A stretch of DNA of 64,000 bases from Actinomycetes bacterium (GCA_021798985.1 JAJZBI010000004.1:1-64000), one strand, 5' to 3'. Shown: positions 1 to 9,354, counted from the stretch's first letter. Translations and numbers: made by a program. The notes: generated by a model from the letters alone, not told the origin.

Positions 1-318
1 CGTGTCCTGCTCAAGTCCATTCCAACGTGCAACATGGTGTCCGGGGCCTCCTTCGTGTGGTTGGTTCCGTTGAGAACCCAACATCCCACTCGGGGGAGGC
101 CCCACCTCCTGCATGGCATTCAGTCGTTGACGGGCTGTCAGTCGTTGACGGGCCGTCGGACGTTAACGGGCTCGTTGATGGCCTAAAGGACATTGATGGG
201 GAGTCCGTGGTGCTGGTCCGCCAGGCCAGCGCCGAACGACCGGCGAGGCCGCTCGGGCGAGCACGGACCCTTCGCGACGCGGCGCCCTGGAGCCGCCCAG
301 GCCTGACGCCGGCCCCGC
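1..318. other. Gene-free left edge
   Basis: I see no supportable gene here. The open frames on both strands are short, lack a convincing ribosome binding site and resemble no family I recognise. The only structure is the triple 18-bp repeat at 120-173. The stretch ends at the stop codon of the minus-strand permease gene. Confidence 0.5.
120..173. repeat. Three imperfect 18-bp tandem repeats
   Basis: Units at 120-137, 138-155 and 156-173 share the core GTTGACGGGC. Units 1 and 2 are almost identical and unit 3 has diverged; a fourth, partial GTTGATGG follows. There are no spacers, so this is not a CRISPR. The repeat length is a multiple of three, so it would keep a reading frame, but the surrounding frame does not look coding. 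Function unknown. Confidence 0.7.
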
Positions 319-1458
319 TCAACGCAGCAGCGAGAGCACGCCAGCACCGACCAGCGCGAAGAGCGCGACGAATCCCGCGGTCGCGGCGATCACCCGCCAG
401 CCGAGCGTCCTCCCGACCATTGCCATCGAGGGCAGGCTGATCGCGGGGAGGGCGATCAGCAGCGCCCCGAGCACCGCAGGGCTCACCCCGACGGCCGCCA
501 AGCCGAGGAGCACGGGAACCTCACCAGCGGTGGGGATCACGATGAGCACGCCGGCGGCGGCGGCGATGAGCACCGCGAGGAACCCCCAGTGGAGCGTGTC
601 GGCACCGAGCGGCATGAGCCACCCCCGAAACGCGCCGATCAACAGGACCACGACGAAGTACTCAGGGACCAAGGTGATGCCGAGGCGGGCGACCGCAGCG
701 ACAAAGCGTCGCGGCGCTCGCCGCAGATCGAAGGGTTCTGCACCGACCGCCGAGCGTGGCGCTGACACCGCTGCGCCCTCTGGGGAACCAGGGACAAGGC
801 GCGTGGCGATCGTGGGGACGACGAGCACGAGCAGCGCGCCGACAGCGACGCGAGTGACGGCCCACTGCCACGGCGCCACGAGGAGCAGGAAGGCGATCAC
901 CGCAGGATTGAGCACCGGATTTCCGAGCCAGAAGCCGAGCGCCGACGCCCGCGGCGCACCGTTGCGGCGCAAGGTGACCGTGAGCGGCGCGCTGCAGCAC
1001 GTGCACATCATGGCCGGCACCGCAATGAGCGCCGCGATGACCGTGCCGCCGAGCGTGGACCGTCGGGTGAGGAGCGACGCAACGCGCTGGCGAGGGATCA
1101 GGGCCTCCATCGCCGCGGCGATCACAATCGCTGCCACGAGCGCAACCCAGATGTCTTGCCCATAGGCCACCGTGAAGGACCAGGCGCTGTGCCAGCTCGG
1201 CGCGCTCTTTGCGGGCACGCTCCCCGTCTGGAGAATCGAGGACCCGCTCCAGGCTCGGGTGTCCCAGAGCTTGCCGAACTTCCCGGCGTAGGGATACCAC
1301 TTTGCCCAGGTCACCCCGGCGGCTGCGATCACGAAGAACGCGATCGCCGCCGCGACGAGCGTGCGCCGAGTGTGCTGGCGCTGCATGAAGCGCGGGGTGC
1401 CCCCGCCTTGTGGGTCGAGCGAGATCGCGCCAACGGGCGGCCTGATCGTCGGGTCCAT
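319..1458 (-). CDS. Permease of the ArsP/YraQ (DUF318) type
   Basis: A 379-aa polytopic membrane protein, probably an efflux permease of the family that includes arsenic-exporting ArsP and YraQ. The first membrane helix is near residues 33-54, followed by a loop rich in Trp and Ser and then several hydrophobic segments. The Cys-Thr-Cys-Cys cluster at residues 152-155 in a helix resembles the cysteine motif of these permeases, and the phrase GNPVLNPAV after it is typical of them. The ATG at 1458 is chosen over the longer frame because GAAGGAG sits just upstream. It stands alone on the minus strand. The substrate cannot be read from sequence; a trivalent organoarsenical or thiol-reactive metal species is only a guess. 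Confidence 0.75.
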   Translation of the reverse strand: MDPTIRPPVGAISLDPQGGGTPRFMQRQHTRRTLVAAAIAFFVIAAAGVTWAKWYPYAGKFGKLWDTRAWSGSSILQTGSVPAKSAPSWHSAWSFTVAYGQDIWVALVAAIVIAAAMEALIPRQRVASLLTRRSTLGGTVIAALIAVPAMMCTCCSAPLTVTLRRNGAPRASALGFWLGNPVLNPAVIAFLLLVAPWQWAVTRVAVGALLVLVVPTIATRLVPGSPEGAAVSAPRSAVGAEPFDLRRAPRRFVAAVARLGITLVPEYFVVVLLIGAFRGWLMPLGADTLHWGFLAVLIAAAAGVLIVIPTAGEVPVLLGLAAVGVSPAVLGALLIALPAISLPSMAMVGRTLGWRVIAATAGFVALFALVGAGVLSLLR

Positions 1459-1793
1459 GCCTGCTCCTTCCTCGAATCGAGGACGGCGCGCGACCACCTA
1501 CTCCCGCGTCGAGGACCAGCCCCGACCGAGCGCGCGAACGAGCGGCACGGGATCTTCGCCCGTCATCGTCGCGTCAGCGATAACCGGGCTGCTCAGGACG
1601 CGGTGCACTCGGAACCTCGCCACCCGACCGGGCGGCACGGCGCGAGCTCAGTGGCGGTGGCGCATGCCGCCCCCCTTCCGAGCTCGCGTGCGGGCGCGAC
1701 CTGCGCCCGGGGCGCGTTACCCAGAGCTCGACGGCGGCAAACCGCGGGGAGCCGGCCCCTCGCTCGGGACGCGTCGGGCAGGTCAAGCATCTT

Positions 1794-2147
1794 CTAGGGC
1801 GCGGGGTGCTGGTGGAGCGCCTCGAGCCGGTGGAGCGCCACGGTCGCGTGCGCGAACGCGCCTCCGGCCCGCATCTCGGCGGCGACCCAGATCGCCTCCA
1901 TGATCTCCTCATCGCTGGCGCCGTGCTTGGACGCCAGCTCGCTGTGCCCGGCGATGCAGTAGGGGCACTGTGTGACGTGCGCGACCGCCACGGCGATGAG
2001 CTGCTTGGTCTTTTTCGGCAGCGCGCCGTCGGCGAAGACGGTCCGGCTGAACTGCTCGAAGGCTTGGTGGATCTCCGGCGCGAGCTCCCTGCGACGCTTG
2101 GAGATCTCGGCGGTCGCCGGTGGATAGATGCCGTCTGACCAAGACAT
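1794..2147 (-). CDS. Carboxymuconolactone decarboxylase / AhpD-like protein
   Basis: A 117-aa single-domain protein of the CMD/AhpD family. The motif CPYC at residues 61-64 followed by His68 is the redox-active CxxC...H signature of AhpD-like alkylhydroperoxidases and related members; it lies at the start of a helix as in the family. The ATG is preceded by GAAGGGAGAG, a good ribosome binding site. The gene lies upstream of the permease on the same strand but about 330 bases away, so co-transcription is uncertain. The likely role is peroxide or thiol redox chemistry in the cytoplasm. The exact substrate is not visible, and the family also contains true gamma-carboxymuconolactone decarboxylases, which usually lack the CxxC. 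Confidence 0.85.
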   Translation of the reverse strand: MSWSDGIYPPATAEISKRRRELAPEIHQAFEQFSRTVFADGALPKKTKQLIAVAVAHVTQCPYCIAGHSELASKHGASDEEIMEAIWVAAEMRAGGAFAHATVALHRLEALHQHPAP

Positions 2148-2492
2148 GACTCTCCCTTCACCTTCGCGGTGTGCACCGCGATGCTCTGCGCACGTGCCCG
2201 CGCGTTAGCGGACGAGCGCACCCGATCGAACCGACCGCCGCGCCCCGGCCTCGCCCCAGCAAGGGCCCCGACGGTCTCGGCCTCAGATGCTAGCGCCGCT
2301 TCTCTAGTTGGTGCTAGATAAATACGCACCGATCGCCAAGCCTTCCGTCCAGACGCTCGACACGGCAGTTCCATCGTGTAGCGATATTCGTCATCCGCCG
2401 TGCGCGACCAGCGCGGGAGCGCCACGACGTCTCCACGCAGGTGAGGGGACGAAGCGATAATGGCGCTGCGAGCAGCAATGATCGCCCTCGCG

Positions 2493-2528
2493 GTGATCGG
2501 CTCGGTGATCGGCTCGGTGATCGGCTCG
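2493..2528. repeat. Three perfect 12-bp tandem repeats
   Basis: The unit GTGATCGGCTCG occurs three times in a row, followed by a diverged fourth copy beginning GTGGTC. In the plus-strand frame it encodes Val-Ile-Gly-Ser repeated. This is probably slippage-generated; no regulatory meaning is evident. Confidence 0.8.
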
Positions 2529-2861
2529 GTGGTCGTGGTGGGGGCCGTGCGGCTCGCCGTGGTCGGCCTGTGGGCCTTCCTCACCGGCGCCGCCATCGAC
2601 CGCTGTGGGCGCTACTACCTACAGACTCCGGGTGCTCCCCACGCCTGCCGTGTTCAAGGGACGCTGCTCCCCGTGGCCCACCTGAGCGCTCACTCGGCGC
2701 GAGCAGCGCACCGGGGGCGACCAGGTCGTCTGCTCCATCACCGATCGCCGGCAACGCGGCGCGGTGCTGCCCCGAGGCCGCGATTGGAGGCGCGACCATG
2801 GCGTCGCGCGGCCGTCTCCGACGGGGCGGCGGGCCACCGGCTAGCGCCGTCCGTCAAGTGC

Positions 2862-2888
2862 ACAAGTCTGCCGGTACCTGGCCGTTAC
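2862..2888 (+). promoter_or_regulatory. Possible sigma-28 promoter of the MCP remnant
   Basis: CACAAG (ACAA at 2862-2865), 15 bases, then GCCGTTAC at 2881-2888. This resembles the sigma-28 motif repeated elsewhere in the window (CTCAA, 15-16 bp, GCCGATA-like) and lies directly in front of the chemoreceptor fragment, the kind of gene FliA normally controls. The -35 half is imperfect. Confidence 0.35.
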
Positions 2889-2919
2889 CAGTAAGCGCAA
2901 AGCACCGCTTCGGTGCCCA

Positions 2920-3420
2920 CTGACGCTCACCCGCCTCGCCGACAACTCCAAGCTGTTTGCGCTGAACGCCAGCATCGAGGTGGCGCGCGCCGGGGAGCAT
3001 GGACGTGGCTTTGCCGTCGTCGACGAGGAGGTTCGCCGGCTCACCGAGCAGTCCAAGCAGGCGACCGGCCAGGTCGAGTCGATCCTTGTCGACATTCAGT
3101 TCGCGACGATCGCGGCGGTTCAAGCGAGCGATGACGGCCAAGCGGTGGTCGCCAACGGCTTCGCGTTCGCCGAGCGCGCCGCCGCGGGGATCCACAGCCT
3201 GTCGGGAACCATTCGGGCGGCGTCGGATACGCCAGCAGAGATCGCAGCATCTGTCCAGCAACAAAGCGCTGCTAGGACGCAGATGGCCGCCGTGATGCAG
3301 GAGATCACCGCCAGAACGGCCTCCTTCCTCGACGGTGCCCGCCAGTCGCAATCGGCTGCCGAGGCACGCAATGGGCGCTCCCGCAAGCTCGTGGCGCTCG
3401 CCAGCCGCTATCGAGTCTGA
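2920..3420 (+). pseudogene. Remnant of a methyl-accepting chemotaxis protein
   Basis: The frame from about 2920 to the TGA at 3418-3420 encodes the hairpin tip of a chemoreceptor signalling domain. It reads NASIEVARAGEHGRGF followed by AVVDEEVRRLTEQS, which matches the highly conserved tip that binds CheA and CheW. Coiled-coil-like sequence and a QQQSAARTQMAAVMQEI stretch follow. Everything N-terminal is missing: no ligand domain, no membrane helices, no HAMP. No start with a ribosome binding site precedes the tip; the first usable start is a GTG at 2980, inside the tip. Some normally invariant positions differ (SKLFALNASIEVA where NLLALNASIEAA is usual). I read this as the surviving 3' end of a deleted receptor gene. 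A soluble receptor fragment is possible but unlikely. Confidence 0.75.
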
Positions 3421-3911
3421 GACCACGGCGCGGGCGCGGCCCCGCGCCAGACGAATGCCCCGCCGCTGCTTGTTCGTGTTCGCGCGCGCCAATCGCGGGT
3501 CCACCGCCCGGAGTTCCCGCGCCGCTCCCGGCCGCTCTGCTCCCCCAGTGCGAGTTCGAGCGCGCTCTTCCACCTGACGAGCCTTCTCGAGCGCTTCTCG
3601 CCGGCGGTCGCACCACCTCCCCGATGGGTGATGGCGGGCGCGAGACCGCGCCGGTGAGTACAGGGAGGCCAGCGACCAGGACGGCGGGCGCGAAGGTCGC
3701 GCAGGTGCGCAATGCATGCGACGTGGTCCCAGCGGAATGCTCGAGCACCGGGGCGCCATGGCGTGCTCGGCCGCCGGCCAGGCCCGCTGAGGTGGGCAAG
3801 GAGACCAAGGTCGGCTGCCCCGGTGACTTTCGTCCGCGCGCTCGGCCCGCGGGCCGCCGCAAGACTGCAAAAAGGCGCCCGTCGTGTGGCGCCAGCTGGA
3901 GGTGAGCGCTC
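3421..3911. other. Gene-free stretch
   Basis: About 490 bases with no supportable gene on either strand. Overlapping Arg/Pro/Ala-rich open frames run through it, as expected by chance at this base composition. A ribosome binding site (GGAGGT) for the next gene lies at its right end. Confidence 0.5.
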
Positions 3912-6695
3912 ATGGCCCGCCCACTTCGTGGAGCTGTGCTCGTTCCCGTCCTCGTTGGTGCCGCCCCTCGCTCACATGGCCACCACCTGACCCCTCGAGC
4001 GGGCGCGGCGGTGCTCATGGCCGCCGCCCTCATCACCACCGCAGACCTGGGCGTCGCCGGTGCCGCGACCGGCAACTTCACCGTGACCGGATCGCTCGGC
4101 ACGGCGCGCGCCAGCGCGATCAGCGCCCGCCTCGCCAACGGCCAGGTGCTCATCGCCGGTGGCGAGGCCGCCGACGGTACGCCGCTTGCCTCGGCCGAGC
4201 TCTACAGCCCCGCCACCGCCAGCTGGTCGCCGACCGGCGCGCTCCCGCTGCCGGTGACCCAGGCCGCCATGAGCCTGCTCGCCAACGGTGACGTCCTGCT
4301 CGCCGGTGGCCTGACCCTGTCGGGCGGCTCGGTCGTCCCAACCGCCGCGACCGAGATCTACCACGTCGCAACGGGAACCTGGACGACGAGCGGGTCACTC
4401 TCGGCTGCCTCCTATGGGGCCGGCGCGGCGCTGCTGAGCGGTGGGGATGTGCTGTATGCCGGCGGGTTCACCTCGACCGGCACCCTCGCGCCCGCGAGCG
4501 CCGCCGCCCAGCGCTTCAATCCGTCGAGTCAGACCTGGTCGGCGACCGGTTCGCTTCCTCTCGGGGTCGCCCGTGCCCAGATGCGCGCCCTCAGCGACGG
4601 CAGCGTGCTGCTTGCTGGCGGCCAGACGAGCGTCCAGGGCGCGCTCTCCGCCCTCGCCGAGGTCTACCACCAGGCCACCGGGAGCTGGACATCAGTCGCC
4701 CAGCTCCCGACCGCGGTCGCCGGTGCGGCCACGGTCCTGCTCACCAGCGGGCAGGTCCTTGTGATCGGGGGGACGACTGCGCCGGGCGTGGTGCCAAGCG
4801 CCCTCACCCAGCGCTACGAGCCGACCACTGGCTCGTGGACGATCACCGGATCGCTGCCGAGCGCGAGCGTCGGCGGGATCGGGGTGCTCCTTGGCTCTGG
4901 CCAGGTGCTCTACAGCGGCGGGCTCACTGCGGTGGCCAGCCCGACGAGTGCCGCCGCGCTCTTTGACCCGGGCACGGGGCAGTGGGTGTCGGCGGGGAAC
5001 CTCACCGTCGCCCGGTCCGACGCCGCGGCGGTGCGCCTTTCTGATGGCAACGTGCTCATCGCCGGCGGTCGCACGGCGAGCGGCGTGACGGCCGTCAGCG
5101 AGCTCTACGGCGGGGTCGCGCCCATCATCACGAGCGCGGCGAGCTTCGCCATGGCCGTCGGGATTCCCTCCCGCTTCACCGTGACGGCGACCGGCACGCC
5201 GACGCCGACGCTCAGCCTGAGCGGCGCCTTGCCGGCGGGGGTCTCCTTCTCCGCCGCCACCAACGGCACCGCGGTGATCTGGGGCACGCCGGCGAGCTGG
5301 TCGGTGGGTCGCTACGACCTCCTCATCACCGCGTCGAACGGGATCGCGACGCCCGCCACCCAGCACTTCGTGCTCAGCGTGGCCTACCCGAGCGCGCCGA
5401 CGATCACGAGCCCGGAGAGCTTCCTTGCCCACGCCGGCACGTTCAACAGCTTCAGCGTGGCAACCTCGGGCTGGCCGACCCCGACGATCAGCGCGTCGGG
5501 CCTGCTGCCTCCGGGGCTCGCCTTCCATGACAACGCGAACGGCACCGCGACGATCGCTGGCGTCGTGGCGAGCTACGTGAGCGGCGACTGGGCGCTGACG
5601 ATCGTGGCGAGCAACGGCGTGTACGCGAGCGCCAGCCAGCACCTCGTGATCAGCTTCCCGAGGGCGCCGCAGATCACGAGCGGCGCGAGCTTCGCGGTCC
5701 ATGACGGGGTCGCGGCCAGCTTCACCGTGACGACCTCGGGCGTGCCCGCCCCGCGCCTCTCCCTCGCCGGCGCGCTCCCTGAGGGCTTGAGCTTCAGCGA
5801 CCACGGGGATGGCACGGCCACGATCGCCGGCACGCCGAGCGTGGCCGCCGATCGCGACTTCACCGTCTCGCTGACGGCCGAGAACGAAGCGGGACGCGCG
5901 GTGGCCGACCTGCACATCAGCGCCTTCGCGGCGCCCGGACGCGTCGCTTCGGGCACGGGGTATTGGTACGTGAGCGCCCGCGGTCGGGTCGTCGCCAAGG
6001 GCGCCGCCCGCATCCTCGCCCCCATCACCCCCCAGCACCCCCGCCAGATCGTCGGCATGGCGAGCAGCCTGCAGGGCGCTGGCTACTACCTCGTCAGCTC
6101 CTCGGGCGGGGTCTTCAACTACGGGGACGCCATCTGGTACGGCTCGATCGCAAGCAAGCACCTCGCCACCCCGACCGTCGCCATCGCCGTGACGCCGAGC
6201 GGCCGGGGCTACTACCTGATCACGCGGGCGGGCAACGTCTTCTGCTTCGGTGACGCCCACTTCTTCGGCTCGACCGCGCGCCGAGGCCTGCCGCCGCTCA
6301 GCGGCATGGCCCTGATGCCGAACGGGACCGGCTACTGGCTCGCCACGACCAAGGGCAACGTCTACGCCTTCGGGGCGGCGCGCTTTGTCGGATCGCCCGC
6401 GCGCTTGGGCCTCACCGCCGTGCGGGCGATCGCGGCGGCCCCGGACGGCCTTGGCTATTGGGTCGTCGCCGCCAACGGGCAGATCTTCAACTACGGAAGC
6501 GCCCGGCACTTCGGCTCGATGGCGGGCCGGCCGATCCCGCCGGTGACGGCCTTCGCCCCGACCGCGGACGGCGGCGGCTACTGGCTGCTCACCCGCGCCG
6601 GCAACGTCTTCAACCTCGGCGGCGCCCGCTTCTACGGCTCGTCGATCCACCAGCCGCTGGTCGCTCCCTACACGGGCTTTGCGGCACGCTTTTGA
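3912..6695 (+). CDS. Secreted kelch / Ig-like / GYWL-repeat protein
   Basis: A 927-aa protein with a hydrophobic N-terminal region (about residues 1-50) that looks like a signal peptide. Residues 50-400 contain seven blades of the form G-x-V-L-x-x-G-G, so probably a complete seven-bladed kelch/galactose-oxidase-like propeller. Three putative Ig-like domains follow, starting near residues 401, 494 and 585, each opening with an APxITS motif. From about 681 to the end are six repeats of GYWL or GYYL, then G-x-V-F-x-F-G-x-A-x-F-x-GS, a surface-protein repeat I associate with Acidimicrobiia. No sortase signal or transmembrane anchor is seen at the C-terminus. It is probably exported, with an adhesive or carbohydrate-binding role by inference. 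The ATG has GGAGGT eight bases upstream. Confidence 0.85.
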   Translation: MARPLRGAVLVPVLVGAAPRSHGHHLTPRAGAAVLMAAALITTADLGVAGAATGNFTVTGSLGTARASAISARLANGQVLIAGGEAADGTPLASAELYSPATASWSPTGALPLPVTQAAMSLLANGDVLLAGGLTLSGGSVVPTAATEIYHVATGTWTTSGSLSAASYGAGAALLSGGDVLYAGGFTSTGTLAPASAAAQRFNPSSQTWSATGSLPLGVARAQMRALSDGSVLLAGGQTSVQGALSALAEVYHQATGSWTSVAQLPTAVAGAATVLLTSGQVLVIGGTTAPGVVPSALTQRYEPTTGSWTITGSLPSASVGGIGVLLGSGQVLYSGGLTAVASPTSAAALFDPGTGQWVSAGNLTVARSDAAAVRLSDGNVLIAGGRTASGVTAVSELYGGVAPIITSAASFAMAVGIPSRFTVTATGTPTPTLSLSGALPAGVSFSAATNGTAVIWGTPASWSVGRYDLLITASNGIATPATQHFVLSVAYPSAPTITSPESFLAHAGTFNSFSVATSGWPTPTISASGLLPPGLAFHDNANGTATIAGVVASYVSGDWALTIVASNGVYASASQHLVISFPRAPQITSGASFAVHDGVAASFTVTTSGVPAPRLSLAGALPEGLSFSDHGDGTATIAGTPSVAADRDFTVSLTAENEAGRAVADLHISAFAAPGRVASGTGYWYVSARGRVVAKGAARILAPITPQHPRQIVGMASSLQGAGYYLVSSSGGVFNYGDAIWYGSIASKHLATPTVAIAVTPSGRGYYLITRAGNVFCFGDAHFFGSTARRGLPPLSGMALMPNGTGYWLATTKGNVYAFGAARFVGSPARLGLTAVRAIAAAPDGLGYWVVAANGQIFNYGSARHFGSMAGRPIPPVTAFAPTADGGGYWLLTRAGNVFNLGGARFYGSSIHQPLVAPYTGFAARF

Positions 6696-6702
6696 GGTGA
6701 TC

Positions 6703-6719
6703 GAGGGCCGAGCGCCCTC
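6703..6719. terminator. Hairpin between convergent genes
   Basis: GAGGGC, five-base loop, GCCCTC between the convergent 927-aa protein gene and the isochorismatase gene. There is no U-tract, so termination is inferred from position only. Confidence 0.4.
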
Positions 6720-6758
6720 AACGCACCCGCCGGCGCCGGCGCATCGACACCACGGGGC

Positions 6759-7322
6759 TCAGGCGCTCGGCGCGCCGAAGTCGACCTCGGCAGTGTCGAG
6801 CACCCGGGCTTCCCGGCCCGGGGCGCGCTGGAAGGCCCAGTAGAGGTTGGTGTGGGCGATCACCTGCTCGGGTGGCGGGGCGCCGTACTCGCTCAGGTCG
6901 TCGGTCGTGTGCGCGTCGGCAACGAGCGTGGCGTCATAGCCCCGCGCGATGGCACCGTGCAGGGTGGAGCGGATGCACGCATCGGTCTGCGCCCCGGCGA
7001 TGACGAGGTGGCCGACCCCGAGCGCCGCCAGGTGCGCTTCGAGGTCGGTCGCCTCGAAGGAGTCGCCGTAGCGCTTGTGCACGAGCGGCTCGCCTTGGTT
7101 GCGCACGAGCTCGGGGACATAGCCCCACGCCTCGCTCCCCTCGACCAAGTCCTCGTCGCTGTGCTGCACCCACAGCACCGGGACCTTGCGTGTCCGGGCG
7201 CGCTCGACCAGTGCGGCGACGTTGGCGACGACGCGATCGCGCTGATAGCCGTTGGCCACGACGCCGTTCTGCACGTCGATGACGACGAGCGCCGTGCGGG
7301 GCCGGTCGCAAAGCGTGGTCAT
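6759..7322 (-). CDS. Isochorismatase-family cysteine hydrolase
   Basis: A 187-aa alpha/beta hydrolase of the isochorismatase superfamily. The N-terminal ALVVIDVQNGVV supplies the catalytic Asp. The central VLWVQHSDEDL and the later LVIAGAQTDACI, with Cys in the nucleophile position, complete the expected Asp-Lys-Cys arrangement. Length is normal for the family (nicotinamidase, isochorismatase and uncharacterised amidohydrolases). A good ribosome binding site (GGGGAGG) precedes the ATG. It is a single gene downstream of an ABC exporter pair on the same strand, with a 55-base gap. The substrate is not predictable; a small amide or ester is likely. Confidence 0.88.
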   Translation of the reverse strand: MTTLCDRPRTALVVIDVQNGVVANGYQRDRVVANVAALVERARTRKVPVLWVQHSDEDLVEGSEAWGYVPELVRNQGEPLVHKRYGDSFEATDLEAHLAALGVGHLVIAGAQTDACIRSTLHGAIARGYDATLVADAHTTDDLSEYGAPPPEQVIAHTNLYWAFQRAPGREARVLDTAEVDFGAPSA

Positions 7323-7377
7323 GGAGGCCTCCCCTCCTCGGCGACACGCTAGCCGCGCGCGCTGACGCCAGTTCGGC

Positions 7378-9354
7378 CTACGGCGAGTCGCTGAGGGACA
7401 TCGCGCTCGCGAACTGCGCCGCGTACAGCCGGGCGTAGGCCCCGCCGGCCTCGAGGAGCGAGCGGTGGGTTCCCTGCTCGACGATCCGGCCAGCCTCCAT
7501 CACCAAGATGAGGTCGGCGTCGCGGATGGTCGAGAGCCGATGGGCGATCACGAAGCTCGTGCGCCCCACGCGCAGCGCCGCCATCGCCCGCTGGATCAAC
7601 AGCTCGGTGCGGGTGTCGACCGAGCTCGTCGCCTCGTCCAGGATCAAGATCGCCGGCTCGGCGAGGAAGGCGCGGGCGATCGTGATCAGCTGCCGCTCCC
7701 CCGCCGAGACGCTCGAGCCCTCCTCGTCGATGACGGTGTCGTAGCCCTCGGGCAGGGTGCGCACGAAGTGGTCGACGTGGGTGGCCCGGGCCGCCGCCAC
7801 GATCTGCTCGCGGGTGGCGTGGCGCGCGCCATAGGCGATGTTCTCGGCGATGCTGCCGCCGAACAGCCAGGTGTCTTGGAGCACCATCCCGGTCTTGGCC
7901 CGCAGGTCGTCGCGCGCCATGGTGGCGATGTCCACCCCGTCCAGGGTGATCCTGCCGGCGTCGACCTCATAAAAGCGCATCAATAAGTTGACGAGCGTCG
8001 TCTTGCCGGCCCCCGTCGGCCCGACGATCGCGACCGTCTGGCCGGGATCCACCCGCAAGGAGAGGTCGCCGATCAAGGGCTGGTCGGGCGAGTAGGAGAA
8101 GCTGACGTGCTCGAACGCGACGCGCCCTTCGACGAGGGGCACCACGCTCGGCGCGGCGCCATCGGGCGCCTCCTCCTCGGCGTCGAGGAGCGCGAAGACC
8201 CGCTCGGCCGAGGCGACGCCGGACTGCAGCAGGTTCGCCATGCTGGCGACCTGGGAGACCGGCTGGCTGAACTGTCGCGAGTACTGGATGAAGGCTTGCA
8301 CGCCCCCGAGGCTGAGCTGGCCCGAGGCCACCCGCAGACCACCGACGACGGCGACGAGCACGTAGTTCAAGTTGCCGACAAAGGTCAGCGCCGGCTGGAT
8401 CAGCCCCGAGATGAACTGCGCCTTGAAGCTCGAGGCGAACAGCGCCTCGTTGTGCTCGGCGAACGCCGCGGTCGCCTCGGCGCGGCGCCCGAAGACCTTG
8501 ACGAGCGCGTGGCCGGTGTACATCTCCTCGATGTGGCCGTTCAGCTGGCCCGTCGTCGCCCACTGGGCGAGGAAGTGCGGCTGGGCGCGCTTTCCGATCC
8601 GGGCGGCGATGGCGACCGAGGCGGGGACGGTCACGAGCGCGATCAGCGCCAGCACCCAGGAGATCACGAACATCATCACCAGCACGCCGACGATCGTGAG
8701 CAGCGACGTGACGAGCTGGCTGAGGGTCTGCTGCAGGGTCTGGGAGATGTTGTCGATGTCGTTCGTCACCCGGCTCAAGATCTCGCCGCGTGGCTGGCGG
8801 TCGAAGTAGGAGAGCGGCAGGCGCGACAACTTGGCCTGGACGTCCCCGCGCAGCCGTTGGACCGAGCGCTGGCCGACCATCGCCGTCAGCCGGCCCTGGA
8901 ACAGCCCGGCGACCGACGAGCCGGCGTAGACGGCCAACACGAGCGCGAGCACCTGGCCGACGTGGGCGAAGTCGATCCCGCCGCGCTGCAGCGGCGTGGC
9001 GTTGATCAAATCGGCGAGCGTCCCCTGCCCACTGTGGCGCAGGTGCGCGACTACCGCCGCCTTGCTCACCCCCGCAGGGAGCTTGCGCCCGAGCACGCCG
9101 GCGAAGATGAGGTTCGTGGCGTCGCCCAAAAGGCGCGGGCCAAGCACCGAGAGCGTCACGCTGGCGATCCCGAGGACCAGCACGGCGGCGATCCGCAGCC
9201 GCTCGGGGGCGAGCGTCCGCAACAGGCGGAGCGCGGAGTTGCGGAAGTCGAGCGAGCGCTCGAGCGGGGCGCCGCCCATCATCGCCCGGTGGCCGAAGCC
9301 CCCGCCGCCGTGTGGGGCGCGCCGCTCGGGGGTCGTCCCAGGTGGCCGGCTCAC
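7378..9354 (-). CDS. ABC exporter half-transporter, catalytic partner
   Basis: A 658-aa fusion of six-helix exporter transmembrane domain (about residues 40-350) and nucleotide-binding domain. It has Walker A GPTGAGKTT, signature VSAGERQ and Walker B ILILDEATSSVD with the catalytic Glu present. The signature deviates from LSGGQ. It starts at GTG 9354, which overlaps the stop of the preceding ABC gene as GTGA, so the two are translationally coupled. Together they form a heterodimeric exporter of the TM287/288 or LmrCD class. In such pairs one ATP site is degenerate; here the SAGER signature would face the Asp-containing Walker B of the partner. The role is probably drug or lipid efflux, under control of the divergent TetR. 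Confidence 0.92.
   Translation of the reverse strand: MSRPPGTTPERRAPHGGGGFGHRAMMGGAPLERSLDFRNSALRLLRTLAPERLRIAAVLVLGIASVTLSVLGPRLLGDATNLIFAGVLGRKLPAGVSKAAVVAHLRHSGQGTLADLINATPLQRGGIDFAHVGQVLALVLAVYAGSSVAGLFQGRLTAMVGQRSVQRLRGDVQAKLSRLPLSYFDRQPRGEILSRVTNDIDNISQTLQQTLSQLVTSLLTIVGVLVMMFVISWVLALIALVTVPASVAIAARIGKRAQPHFLAQWATTGQLNGHIEEMYTGHALVKVFGRRAEATAAFAEHNEALFASSFKAQFISGLIQPALTFVGNLNYVLVAVVGGLRVASGQLSLGGVQAFIQYSRQFSQPVSQVASMANLLQSGVASAERVFALLDAEEEAPDGAAPSVVPLVEGRVAFEHVSFSYSPDQPLIGDLSLRVDPGQTVAIVGPTGAGKTTLVNLLMRFYEVDAGRITLDGVDIATMARDDLRAKTGMVLQDTWLFGGSIAENIAYGARHATREQIVAAARATHVDHFVRTLPEGYDTVIDEEGSSVSAGERQLITIARAFLAEPAILILDEATSSVDTRTELLIQRAMAALRVGRTSFVIAHRLSTIRDADLILVMEAGRIVEQGTHRSLLEAGGAYARLYAAQFASAMSLSDSP

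Larger units (their letters stand above)
2148..2919. other. Intergenic stretch with weak membrane-like ORF
   Basis: There is no convincing gene. A plus-strand frame at 2460-2894 begins with about 45 hydrophobic residues containing VIGS three times, then turns into Arg- and Pro-rich sequence typical of a non-coding frame in GC-rich DNA. It may be a truncated small membrane protein, but I would not name it. A sigma-28-like promoter lies at the right end, in front of the chemoreceptor remnant. Confidence 0.4.

Noticed and set aside
120-173. Tandem repeat as a possible CRISPR
   Set aside because: Units are directly adjacent, without spacers, and only three.
1499-1623. Short minus-strand frame (about 41 codons) just upstream of the permease
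   Set aside because: It has no ribosome binding site or similarity; possibly a leader peptide but unsupported.
2460-2894. 144-aa plus-strand ORF with VIGS repeats
   Set aside because: Only the first part is hydrophobic and plausible; the rest has chance-frame composition and no homology that I know.
4692-6650. 652-aa minus-strand open frame inside the kelch protein gene
   Set aside because: It mirrors the repeat gene; composition is unlike a real protein and the plus strand has clear domains.
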